Source: Takakia lepidozioides
Lineage: Eukaryota > Streptophyta > Takakiopsida > Takakiales > Takakiaceae
Assembly (NCBI GenBank): GCA_030704615.1
Contig: CM060732.1
Coordinates: 54,479,053 to 54,543,052 of the forward strand
Direction: 5' to 3'
Length of the DNA stretch: 64,000 nt
This document shows, in pieces, positions 1-10,951 of the stretch (its first letter is position 1; every line of letters begins with the position of its first letter). The notes below the pieces were generated by a model. That model saw nothing but the letters and a program-made list of their open reading frames with translations. It made no database searches and was not told where the DNA came from. The position numbers and the translations under genes are program-made.

Positions 1-224
1 TGTCATCCGACAATCACCTATAAAAACAAGCGCCCCCACACACAACTAGCATGGCGCACAGTAAAGCATGCAGGTATGGAGGGGATCCAACACAAGAAAT
101 CAGATCGACAAGCCCCCACACCCAAAAACAACTCCACGGGTCTTAGGCAGTCCACCAGTGCCTCCACGAGTCAGCACAGGCCGTCCACAGGCAACCGGGC
201 CACCACAGACCACACAGGCCCACA

Positions 225-1550
225 CAGCCACTGGTCAGGCCGTCACAGTCCAAGGCCACTGGGCAAAGCCTGTCGCCAGCCATCACAGCCTGTCACAGCC
301 TCAAAGGCCTCAGGCACGGCCTGTCACAGCCCCTCACAGCCCGTCACAGCCTCAAAGGCCTCAGGCACGGCCTGTCACAGCCCCTCACAGCCCGTCACAG
401 CCCCAAAGGCCATGGGCACGGCCTGTCACAGCCCCTCACAGCCGTCACGCCACAAGCCTCAGGCACGGCTGTCACAGCCCCTCACAGCCCCTCACAGCCC
501 CAAAGGCCCCAGGCCGGCCTGTCACCGCCCCTCACAGCCCGTCACAGCCCCAAAGGCCATGGGCACGGCCTGTCACAGCCCTCACAGCCCGTCACAGCCT
601 CAAAGGCCTCAGGCACGGCCTGTCACAGCCCCTCACAGCCGTCACAGCCCCAAAGGCCATGGGCACAAGCCTGTCACAGCCCGTCACAGCCCATAGGCCT
701 CAGGGCACAGCCTGTCACAGCCCCGCACAGCCGTCACAGCCCAAAGGCCACTGGGCACAGCCTGTCACAGCCTGACACAGCCCGTCCAGCCCCACAGGGC
801 ACAGGGCACAGCCTGTCACAGCCCATCACAGCCCATCACAGCCGGTCCAGCTTGCCACAACCTGTCACAGCCGTCACAGGCCGTCACAGCTCGCCCCACA
901 GCCTGACACAGCCCGTCACAGCCCCACAGGCACAGGGCACAGCCTGTCACAGCCCCTCACAGCCCGTCACAGCCCCAAAGGCCTCAGGCACGGCCTGTCA
1001 CAGCCCGTCACAGCCCCAAAGGCCACTGGGCACAGCCTGTCACAGCCTGACACAGCCCGTCACAGCCCCACAGGGCACAGGGCACAGCCTGTCACAGCCA
1101 TCAAAGCCCATCACAGCCTGTCACAGCTTGCCACAGCCTGTCACAGCCGACAGCCCCACAGGCCACTGGGCACAGCCTGTCACAGCCCGTCACAGCCCCA
1201 AAGGCCATGGGCACAGCCGTCACAGCCGCCACAGCCTGTCACAGCCCGTCACAGCCCCAAAGGCCTCAGGCACAGCCTGTCACAGCCCGTCACAGCCCAC
1301 AAGGCCACTGGGCACAGCCTGTCACAGCCTAACACAGCCCGTCACAGCCCCCAGGGCACAGGGCACAGCCTGTCACAGCCCATCACAGCCCATCACAGCC
1401 CGTCACAGCCCCACAGGCCTCATGGCACAGCCTGTCACAGCCCCGCACAGCCCGTCACAGCCCCAAAGGCCACTGGGCACAGCCTGTCACAGCCTGACAC
1501 AGCCCATCACAGCCTGTCACAGCTTGCCACAGCCTGTCACAGCCCCACAC
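225..1550. repeat. GC-rich minisatellite, about 51-bp higher-order unit
   Basis: The stretch is built almost entirely from variants of an 8-11 base motif around GTCACAGCC. These motifs are organised into a larger unit that reads AAAGGCC, then GGCACRGCC, then two or three GTCACAGCC-like motifs. Two nearly identical 51-bp units lie side by side at about 299-400, and shorter or variant units follow to about 1550. Because 51 is divisible by three and the motif has few stop codons, long open frames appear on the plus strand with a 17-residue period. I regard these as a by-product of the repeat and not as genes. The array fades into ordinary sequence after 1560. Confidence 0.9.
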
Positions 1551-4500
1551 ATGGCCGCTCTGGCAGTTTAGCCATTTCTCCAAGGGGTTTAGCCACGCCA
1601 AGCTAGGGTTTGTGTCTCTTGGACTCTAGGCTTCTTTCCACCGAGCTATGGTGGCTGTGAGGAAATCAGCAAGGTATCCTTGCTCTTTCGGCTCCCACAC
1701 ACCACCATAGTAGCCCTAAGCCATGAGGTGGTTGCCACAAACCAAGCCTTCTTTCTCACTTAGCCTCCCCAAACACGCCACTAAACTCAATGGCAAACAA
1801 CCAAGCCCTGTTGGTTCCCAGCCCTTGTGAGCACTCATTCAAGCACTCCCCTCATTGGACATAGCATCTGTCTTAGAGCCTATTCCAACCCTCTACACCT
1901 GTTGCTTCAAGAGTTGCGCTCCCTTCAAGCTTGAAGTTGAAACCCCAACTCACATAGGCCCTACAAGTGCTGTTCTTTCACTCCAAGTGGAAACCAGCCC
2001 TAGACCTTCCGTTCTAGCTCTCTAAGGCTTGAAAACAAGAGCCTCAATGGGCTGAAGGCATGCTCCACACATGCCCCACTCTCACCATAAGAGAATCAGC
2101 TCCTTTGCTTCATTTCTTGCACCCACAAACCTGATAATACAAGCTTCAGCAGGCTGAAAACATGCTCTACATGCCCTACAGGGAACCAGCCCCTTCCTTC
2201 CTTTCTTGCACTCCCACACCTAAAAGTGCAAGCCTTCACCAGGCTGATAGCATGCTCCACACATACATTGCCCTCACATAAGGGAAGTCAGCCCTTCCCT
2301 CTTCCTTGCTTGCCCTCCAAGCTTGAAGATGGAAGCTTCAATGAGCTGAATACATGCTCCACACATGCAACCTCTTCACACAAGAGATATCAGCCCCCTA
2401 TCTTGGCTCCTTGGCTCCTTGATGCTCTCTAAGACAAGACTAAGCACTCCCAAGCCCTTGCCAAGCTCCTGAAACCCTAAGGCTTACATTTCCAGCCACA
2501 AGACACTTCTCTTGTGGTGCAAGAGCTCTTCTTCCAAGCTCTGAAACCCTAGGTGCACATTCCATGGCCTTGCCGCACCTCTTAGCTCCTGTTCCAGCCC
2601 TGCTTTTGCCATGACAAGAGCCCTCTCAATGCTGAAGCTCGAGATTGAAACCCAATCTCACCATACTCCACAAAGTGCACTGATTTGCCCCAAGCCAAAT
2701 CAGCCCTTTCGCTTGGTCTTGCAATCCTTCACACAATGACAGCTCGCATTCCCAAGTCCAGTTCTCAGCTTTGCCACCAAAGCCACTATAACCTGCTCTT
2801 GACTGGTCCTCTTCCCAATCGTGCTTGCTCATGCATGTACACAATCTGAAACCATCAAGGTGCTCTGGAATTACCTACAGTATGGTGCTTTCATCTCTGA
2901 AGCTGAAGATCGAATGCCAAGGTTTACCACCTCGTAACCCACATCGCCTCCGCTTCTAACAACCAAAGAGCTCCACGGTGCTCCTTGCATAACAACTTGG
3001 TTTCTCTCATTCTCAAGCAAAAACCACAAGTGCTACAACTAACTCGTATCTAGCACTCATAGATACGAGCTCATCTTTCTCGAGTGATAAAGAAGAAGAA
3101 TACAAGCACGAGCTCATGCGAGCTCACAAAGCTGAAGCATAAACTCATGCATATATAACCTCATCACTCAAATACAAGTCAAGCCAAGTGCACCCCACGC
3201 CATGGGGAATCCACACTACGGCGCCATAGCTAGGCGCGGTGAGGCTCAACTCGAGAAAGATGAGCCTCCTGCGCTTGCCGTGAAGATAACCACTCCAGGG
3301 CCTAAATCTGCCTTGACCCCTGGATTGACACTTGGACCAATCCCAAATGTCAATATGTAAAAGCTAGCTATTTCCTAGCTAGTTTCACACTAGTGGTAAA
3401 ATAACTTGACATTGTGTTGCGTGTGGCAGGTAAGTGGATGAGACTGCATTCAATTCATATTGTCCGCCGAGCTCTCTTCCCATTTTATGGGGCGGCCCTA
3501 CATGGGAACTCGGCGACCGGGCCCGCCGCCCCATGCATGAAAGTGAGAAGTGTACCCAGCCATTTTTGTCAGTTTTCTCCCTTAAAGGGTGGGCCAGGTA
3601 CATGGAAGGCTGCAATAACACAGCAGATAAGAGATGCAATAAAGCATTACGACCCATCATGTTGGCTGCTTCTCTTTGTTAATCCCACCCATAAGAAACA
3701 AGAGCCGGTATCAATAGAGAGCTTCCAATCACTCATACCTCATAACATGCACTGAAGCATTTGTAGTGGCTGGAACTGATTGCAATTTGCAGCTCTGTTT
3801 CCATCAATCCTGCATTCTTTGAGATTCAAGGAATTACTGGAAGATCAAATGGAACTTGACTTGAACTTGTGTTTAAAGCACAACTTCCATCCACAGGTGC
3901 AGAGCTGCAACCACCTTTTCCATCCATGTGCTGGAGCCTGAAAGAAGATGAGGGCCAGGGTTCCATGGGCCCATCGGCCGTGATCTGTGCGGCCCCACAG
4001 AAGGCGCATTTGGGGCCCATTCAACAGAACTCAATTGATTCCAATGAGGGGGCTACAAAGAGAGCAGGATTATGCAGGTTGCAGTCATGGGTTTAGTGAC
4101 AGCTTCTTTCACAATGTGTTGAGCAGGACAGTGGGGTGAAGCACGACTCACAAGTCGCAGTAGCATTTCTGTGAAAGTTTTCTGGTACGGGTTGTGAAAA
4201 AAGGAGCAGAAGTGTTTCTTCTGGGTTGCAAGAGAATTCGCACACCCCCACATGCTAAAGAGGTTCGCACCTGGGTTCATCACCGGAAATCACAAGCAGA
4301 CACTCTTGAGTACGAAATTCTCAGTGCATACTCAGGTACCCTACCCTTTCTTTTTCCTTCTCCTCTCACCAAGGTGAATTGGATAGTAGTTGGGCTGTTT
4401 GCTGCTCTCAGAAAAGGAGCAGATGTTGTTACATGCCATGGCTGGAAAAGATCAACTTCCGAGAGGGATTTTGCGGTTGAATAGCAGTATCTAGTGCAGA

Positions 4501-4629
4501 GAACATTGCCCAGAGGGAACGATAAAAGCTGGTACTGACATAGAAACGGGTGGCCTGGAACTTGCACTCACGAATGAAAATAAGGAAACATAATTCTGAT
4601 ACTCTCAGAGGTCCACTAAGAGAGAACAA
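1551..4629. other. Gene-poor stretch, no recognisable gene
   Basis: No reading frame here resembles a family I know, and no convincing exon chain is visible on either strand. The part from 1560 to about 3370 is rich in CT/CA-type low-complexity sequence and includes diverged tandem units (separate entry). The last kilobase probably includes the 5' flank or UTR of the methyltransferase gene at 4720. Confidence 0.6.
2040..2420. repeat. Diverged tandem repeat, about 90-105 bp period, four units
   Basis: Four related units follow each other. Each carries a version of the phrase GCTGAA-ACATGCTCCACACATG followed by CCCTCACAYAAGRGAA-TCAGCCCC, at about 2060, 2155, 2245 and 2350. The units differ by substitutions and small gaps, so the array is old. 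No coding function is suggested. Confidence 0.6.
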
Positions 4630-4719
4630 ATGAAGAGTCATTCTCATCTGAGGAAGGGCACTCTGATAAAACTGTTTCGAATTCATGCAATGGTGTGTTT
4701 ACAGTGCAATTCCGGCTCA

Positions 4720-5418
4720 ATGGATTCATCCACTAATTCTGGAGGAGGAGGATTACCAGAGAGAGTGATTGAGAAAGGGGCATCAGAAAGACTGAGGGAA
4801 GTGACAAAGAACATGCCAATGACGCAAGCATGGGAGCAGGTATGGGTGGAAGGGGTCACGCCCTGGGATGCAAAGGGGGCTACACCTGTTGTCACCCAGC
4901 TGGTGCAAGAAGGCAAGCTTGCAGAGGGCCAGGCGTTGGTCCCTGGCTGTGGTTTAGGGTATGATGTTTTGGCTATGGCAAGTCCAACGAGGAGCGTTGT
5001 CGGTCTTGACATCTCTAAGACCAGTCTTGAGCGGGCCAGAAAGCTGCATGCAGGAAACCCCAGCAGCCAATGGGTTGAGTTTGTTAACGCGGATTTCTTC
5101 ACCTTCTCACCCCCTGAGCCTTTTGATGTCATCTTTGATTACACATTTTTCTGTGCATTGGACCCTTCATTGAGGTCCCAGTGGGCCCAGACAATGTCAA
5201 AGTTACTTGCATCAGATGGCGAACTACTTACACTTCTCTTTCCGATCTCTGATCATGAAGGAGGCCCCCCCTATGCTGTTTCTCTTCAAGCTTACCAGAC
5301 TGTGCTGCATCCATTGGGTTTCACCGTCGTGAGTATGGACGAGGCTATTCCTAGTCTTCCAGCACGGAAAGGAATGGAATCGCTCGCTCGTTGGAAAAGA
5401 TCCAACGTAGAAGCTTGA
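4720..5418 (+). CDS. HOL: S-adenosylmethionine-dependent halide/thiol methyltransferase (HOL-like), intronless
   Basis: The enzyme transfers a methyl group from S-adenosylmethionine to halide, thiocyanate or bisulfide ions and gives volatile methyl halides or methanethiol. In plants it is linked to detoxifying thiocyanate and sulfide, probably in the cytosol. The frame shows the TPMT-like class I fold: a WEQVWVEGVTPWD entry segment, the SAM-binding loop LVPGCGLGYD about 75 residues in, the acidic strand end VVGLDIS about 18 residues later, and the post-core FDYTFFCALDP. From the ATG at 4720 the product is 232 residues, close to the family's usual 227-246. In-frame ATGs at 4630 and 4690 would add 30 or 10 residues without homology, so I prefer 4720. 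The single exon contrasts with its intron-rich neighbours. Halide and thiol specificity cannot be told apart from sequence. Confidence 0.9.
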   Translation: MDSSTNSGGGGLPERVIEKGASERLREVTKNMPMTQAWEQVWVEGVTPWDAKGATPVVTQLVQEGKLAEGQALVPGCGLGYDVLAMASPTRSVVGLDISKTSLERARKLHAGNPSSQWVEFVNADFFTFSPPEPFDVIFDYTFFCALDPSLRSQWAQTMSKLLASDGELLTLLFPISDHEGGPPYAVSLQAYQTVLHPLGFTVVSMDEAIPSLPARKGMESLARWKRSNVEA

Positions 5419-5658
5419 ACTTATGGCTGTAAATCTTGTGGCTGCAAAGGAGACGACATAACGTGTCTTTCTTTAAAGCAGTAGAATGGCTATGAACGAG
5501 TGTCAGTACTGCAGTCACTCTCATGTTTCGGGTATAATGATGTCAATGCGGGTTGACTCTGAGACAATGAAACAGTTCGGGGACCACGTCTTGATTCCTA
5601 CTTGTTATGTGAGGCCTTCTGCCATTTCACAACTGATGTGCACTCCCTTGTTGTAACT

Positions 5659-6063
5659 TCATCAACTGAAGATATTTAAAATAAAATCGACTTGAATACA
5701 GCATGAATATGATGACAACTATAAGTGCAGGATTCCCAGCCAACAAGGTTCACAGCTTTGGGTATTGATTGAGCCCCTTGAGCTATTGGAAAGATATGCA
5801 ATGATAGCGTTTTGGTGAATTGACCATTCCACTGCATCACAAATGATGGCTATATATATATATATATTAGTGTTCCTTGCAACTGTCATTAACTGAAAAA
5901 ATTCTGACTTGAATAAAGCATGAACATGATGACAGACTGCAGATTCCCAGCCCACAAGGGTCACAGCTTTGGCAGTTGGATTCAGCCCCTTGAGCTATAG
6001 GAAAGATATGCAATGATAGTGTTCTGGTGGACTGACCATTCCACTGCATCACAAATGATGGCT
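5659..6063. repeat. Direct duplication of about 170 bp around a TA microsatellite
   Basis: Two similar copies occupy about 5659-5832 and 5888-6063. Both contain CTTGAATA-AGCATGAA-ATGATGAC, then CCTTGAGCTATWGGAAAGATATGCAATGATAG, then CCATTCCACTGCATCACAAATGATGGC. They are separated by a short (TA)n run at about 5851-5868. The duplication lies downstream of the methyltransferase stop codon, probably outside its coding transcript. No gene is seen from 5440 to 6920. Confidence 0.75.
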
Positions 6064-6926
6064 GCTCTGAATTCTGTACAATGTTCCTCATAGTGCCCAA
6101 TTTCGCAATTGGCACAAGTGTATGAAAATATTATACATAGAATCTGGCCTGTGTGCCAGGTTTACAGACTGTTTGAAGTCCTAAATTTTGTGAGCAGTGT
6201 TTATGCATCCTACAGTCAAATCTGAAGGCGCACAAAGCAAAGGTTTGGTAACAGTGCAAATGCACTCTTAGTTGAAATACTTGTCAATCCTGGCCTACTC
6301 ATTGCTGCCTTCTGTGTGTCAGGACAGGAACAACCAAAGACCTGACACTAATAGGTGGTCTGTAATGGACAGGTGCTCTACACAAAATCCATCGGGGAAG
6401 AAAGATTCACTGGAATTCAACATCATCATATATGCACCCAATCAAAAAGGCCTGAAGATGACCCCAACTCCATGCCAGAATTTTGCTCGAAATGCACTGT
6501 GCTTCTAGAACATTTTCTCCGAGCATCCTACACATTCCAGGCACCACCTGTGTTAATCCTACATGTGCCTGTAGCTCAAAGTGCTTGAAAACTCCACAGG
6601 GATAACTGTCCGATACACTCAAATGGAGTGAGCACATGTGTCACACTTGAGTGCAAATTAGGGCAGAGCTTCATATACCCAAACTTGAAGCACCTTAAAC
6701 TACAGTCTTGCTTGATTACTCACTGTAGAAATCAGGGAATCTAAGTTACTCTGCCTCTGCAATTTGGAGCTCAAACTCTGGAGTCGCATCACATCTACAG
6801 AGTCTCTGCCTCAAGAAACACAAGGACAGGTGCCGCCGAGGATGAAAAGAGAATTGCTGTGAATCACACCAACGTTACTGGAGTGAAAGCAAGCACATGC
6901 AAAACATGTGAGGAGGGAACACATAC

Positions 6927-7701
6927 TGGTTGGAAGCACAGGCTTCAATTGGGGACGGATACGCAGCGTATGCACCAAGTGCAGCACTTCTGCATTGCCC
7001 GTGGCCACAAACATGCGCAGAACTCGCTCGGTCAGCTTCCCTTCCCTCAAAGTTTTCTGCACCCTCCATCACTGGATCTGTGACTTGTTTGTAGTGCATT
7101 GCACCCCTGGTTGAGGAATGGTGGAAGAAAAAACTTCCGAGGAAAGACACATGGTTAGTTGCTAGCCAAACATGTAGCCTGGATTAGGTCAACTCTCGTC
7201 ATGCAATCCAGATGCTAGGATGTGCTCCCTTCACAATCAGGGGAACCACAGGTCCCTGACCCACCCTGCAACACTACCACTGCATGTGCAAAATCCTGCA
7301 GGTCCTGCAGGATAAACAACCCTAAATAGCTGCTAAGAAGCACGAACCCTACACTTAGTGATGAAATTCCTTTCACTCCACTCAATCTAACACCGCAATC
7401 AAAATCTCACCCCCACAGAAGGCGTGCAACAGGAAACGACAGAGTTGCGATGCTCTAGTATGAGTTGCGAAGACAGTAACTTCCAGCACTCGTGCCTTAC
7501 ACTATTTGCAAGATGCATGCAAACAACCAGACCAGAACCCAGGAGAAACATAGAAAAAGGTCAGCGAGCATTAACCTGAAAGAGCTCCGCAACGATGTTA
7601 TCTGGGATGCTGCCGAGGTTGGACAATCGCTGTATATTTGAGACCGCCGTGTTGATGCTCAGATCTAACAGCGACGGCGGATGGGAGCCCTCATTTGACA
7701 T
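6927..7701 (-). CDS. Conserved plant protein, N-terminal two exons only (possible F-box/LRR-type)
   Basis: Two well-formed exons read on the minus strand. Exon 1 runs from the ATG at 7701 to 7576 (42 codons, starting MSNEGSHPPSLLDLS) and ends CTTTCAG before a GTTAAT donor. Exon 2 runs from 7056 to 6927 after a GTGCAG acceptor, begins KTLREGKLTERVLRMF, ends LKPVLPT and stops before a GTATGT donor in phase 1. The phases agree, and the composition (SLLDLSINTAVSNI, then IPDNIVAELF) looks like the start of plant F-box or RNI-type leucine-rich repeat proteins, but I cannot identify it firmly. I found no third exon between 6926 and 5440, so the gene may be truncated, or its next exon may be diverged or far away. 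It diverges from MOT1 across about 770 bases that could hold a shared promoter. Confidence 0.55.
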
Positions 7702-8469
7702 AAGCCCTGCTTCCCTGCAGCCCTAAAAAGTCTTTCCTCGAATGCAGTTAGCCCACCTTCCCTAAACACCCTGGGCCAACAATGTGCATCTGGTACAATT
7801 GCGCAAGCTACGTGGGTACTCTCTGTTTTCCTTTCAACCTCCACCAAAGTCGACAAGCATCGCAGGCCCCTAGACTGTTCTGTTGTGGGAGGAGTTGGTG
7901 ACCCCGGCTTTCTACTGTCATCAAAGCCGTGTCAGAAAGCTTCCAGACCCATGTCCACAAGGTCAACCCAAATTCCCATCCGATATGACGCACACACGAT
8001 CGTCCACAAAAGAAGCGAAACCAACAGACCTCTTTCCGCGGAAGGCCCCCAAATGGCCACGTCTGGAAAAATATTCTCTTTCTTTAATCTGTTCCAAGGT
8101 CGAACGGAAGGAAAAGGGATCAAGCCCGAGGATTCCTCAAACAAATCCCCTTCTCTCGTCAATGTTAGATGGGCACCTTCCTTGTAGCAGCCAGATGCTG
8201 CCGGATGACGGATGCCCCAAACCCACATTCTCGTCTTATGGCAAGGCATCTCAGAGAACTGTACAAGAAAGCGTGCACGGAACTTCACTATCCTCTTTAG
8301 CGAAGGGGGGGGGGGGAGAGATGGGTTCTCCTGTCTCTTCCTGGTTTCAATAGTATTGTAGTTGTCCAGTGGTAGTCACTACAACTAATTCGATTCCAGG
8401 TCCGCAGCAGAGCCAATTTCTGTCTCTTTCACGACCGAGATAAGAGCGACCGATTCCAGGTGGGCAGAA

Positions 8470-10951
8470 ATGGCAAACAACTTGTGGCTGCGTGCAAAAC
8501 TCAATTTGCAGTGTAAAAATGTTTGGGACGAGGTGAGTGGATCACTGGGCGATTTGGGTACGTTTGTGCCGATTGTGCTGGCCCTCACTCTGGTGAATGG
8601 CCTTGATTTTGGAACAACACTTCTGTTCACTGGTGCCTACAACATTATCACAGGTGAGATTATCCTTCGAGATTTCAACCTATTGGTCTTTTTCGATAAT
8701 GGATCTCTTTGAAATTGGGTGACAAGCATGCGTGTTTTAAACTGCTGGGCTCAGTTGTTCTCGAATTCATGGATTGGTAGGGTAAACTAAGCTGAACAAT
8801 ATTATGTGGGAAAGGAATCAGACAGCTTGACAGGCTGTATCCTTAGAATTATAGCTCGGATACTTACATGGGCCAAATTTGTGTTTTCTGTCTGTCTACA
8901 GAAGCTCACTTTTACGAATGGCATGTCTTTGGTGTGGTAGAGCTATGACAGTTGTTGAAGTTATTAAAAAACTAGAAAGTGTGCGTGGAAGAGAGATTTC
9001 TTAGATGAGAGCATCCTCAAGGTCGTAGATTGCAAAACAAGTCTTCACATCGATGTGGTTTCTTGTACTTTCCCCATATTTGGAACGTGTTCAAAACTGC
9101 CTGGCAATGTTGTGCTGACGGTCGACTCCCTAGAAGACTCGCCCCCAAAGAAGACTTTTACGAGCATCGAGGGAGAGTACCTACCTCATCTGTGAATAAC
9201 CAGCAACTTTAGGAACTGATTTGTACGTTGGGGGCCAAGAAGCATGGTCGTCATGCACACGTACTCTTGACTTTGTCTCTGTATCTTTAATGCTGCACAG
9301 GCGTGCTATTCGGAGTGCCGATGCCAGTGCAACCAATGAAGTCAATTGCCGCTGTAGCTATCTCTGAGGGAGATCCACTCACAGTGCCTCAAATAATGGC
9401 AGCTGGCATTACAACAGCCCTGGTGTTATTGGTGCTGGGAGACACTGGACTCATGAGTGTTGTGAACCGATTAGTTCCTCTTCCAGTTGTGAGGGGCATA
9501 CAGTTGTCACAAGGCATCTCGTTTGGGTCCACAGCTGTGAAATACATTCTGAAAAACCAGAATTTGCCAAGGAAAGGCAACTGGGGATCGAGCTTGGATG
9601 GGCTTGGATGGGCTTCTCCTTGCTCTCTCGGCATTATGTTTCATTGTCCTTGCTATGGGCTCCGGTGGAGGCATGGCAGATCAGTGTGGAGCTGGAGGCT
9701 GTGCTCAGCAGGAAGGAGAGGATCTTTTGGAGGGTGAAAGAGAGAGAGATGAGAGAGGAGACGGAGAAAGAGGGACAGGAGAGGAGGAAAGGCAGCAAAA
9801 GTTTTTTGCCATTCCAACCGCACTTATCGTATTTTTCCTTGGAGTGATTCTTGCCATTGTTCGAGACCCCAGCATCCCAGGGAAGCTCCACATTGGGCCA
9901 TCAACTCCCCATTTTGTGAGAATCTCCCGGGAGGATTGGAAGATTGGCTTTGTGAGGGCCGCCATTCCACAGATCCCTCTCTCCATCCTCAATTCTGTCA
10001 TAGCTGTCTGCAAGCTTTCAAATGACTTATTTCCCACCAAGGAAGTGTCACCTTTCAGGGTCTCGGTGAGTGTACTTTACCGGCTTATTAGAGCATCATT
10101 TCAGTAGAATCTACTCTAACTCGCTGATAACACCCCGCCTCGGGTTTCTGGAACCACATTCGTAGGTATTTGCCGCACAGTCAAAGCCCTGCCCTTTCAG
10201 GATATGTCCCATCAAGGCCCAGGGGCCGTGGGCAAGTACATACAATGTCTTCGACAATTTTGGCCCTATCTGGCTTGAATGGTAAAGAATGGACCTTGGA
10301 ATTAGAAATGAATCCAATCAAGATGCTAATATGTAAGAATCGACATCTGTAGCTTCTTGCTGCCTCACACATATATGTGAACCAGTACTTGTGAATGCCC
10401 GCATGCAGAAGATGCATTCTGAATTCACAAAGGATAACAGGATGTGCCGCTCCATGTTCTCTTGTGTGTAGGTGAGCGTGGGGATTATGAACCTGGTGGG
10501 CTGCTGGTGGGGTGCGATGCCCGTTTGCCATGGTGCAGGAGGCCTAGCTGGCCAGTACCGATTTGGAGCCAGAAATGGGGTTTCTGTGGTTTTTCTTGGG
10601 ACTGCTAAAATAGTTCTTGGCCTTCTTTTGGGCAGCTCTCTTGTGCAAATTTTGGTCCCTTACCCTATTGGCCTTCTAGGTGTGCTGCTGCTGTTTTCAG
10701 GCCTTGAATTAGCAATGGCCTGCAGAGACAAAAACTCCAGAAGAGACGCATTTGTGATGCTAGTTGTCACAGTCGTCTCATTGACAAATTCAAGTTCTGC
10801 ACTTGGATTTGGGTCTGGAATTGTTCTTGCTGTTCTGCTAGAGCTCCGAGAGAAAGAATTCTGGGTAAGGCTCTGGTCTCTTTTATCTCGCCGGGGGTCA
10901 GAAGAAAGTCTTCCCCCATCTGGCTATGACCAGCTATCTCACAATCCATAG
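8470..10951 (+). CDS. MOT1: MOT1-type molybdate transporter, three exons, frameshifted in exon 2
   Basis: This is a SulP-related, multi-spanning high-affinity molybdate transporter of the MOT1 family, which acts in plasma, vacuolar or mitochondrial membranes depending on the member. Exons: 8470-8653, 9301-10065 and 10472-10951, all with GT-AG ends and consistent phases. Family hallmarks are GDLGTFVPIVLAL in exon 1, GVPMPVQPMKSIAAVAIS at the start of exon 2 and MNLVGCWWGAMPVCHGAGG in exon 3. An acidic and basic loop rich in E and R (about 9715-9795) separates the two membrane halves. CTTGGATGGG is present twice in tandem at 9593-9602 and 9603-9612. The extra 10 bases move the frame, and translation would then stop at 9737. 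Downstream sequence is fully conserved in the shifted frame. No GT donor lies nearby, so splicing does not obviously remove the extra bases. The gene is either a recent null allele or an assembly error. Confidence 0.9.

Noticed and set aside
68-1571. Long plus-strand open frames of 200-240 codons in the minisatellite
   Set aside because: They follow the 51-bp repeat exactly, occur in more than one frame, and have no domain or splice signal.
9230-9320. Possibility that the MOT1 frame break is spliced out
   Set aside because: The known intron ends at 9300 with a good acceptor, and no GT donor lies close upstream of the duplicated decamer at 9593, so an extra intron is not supported.
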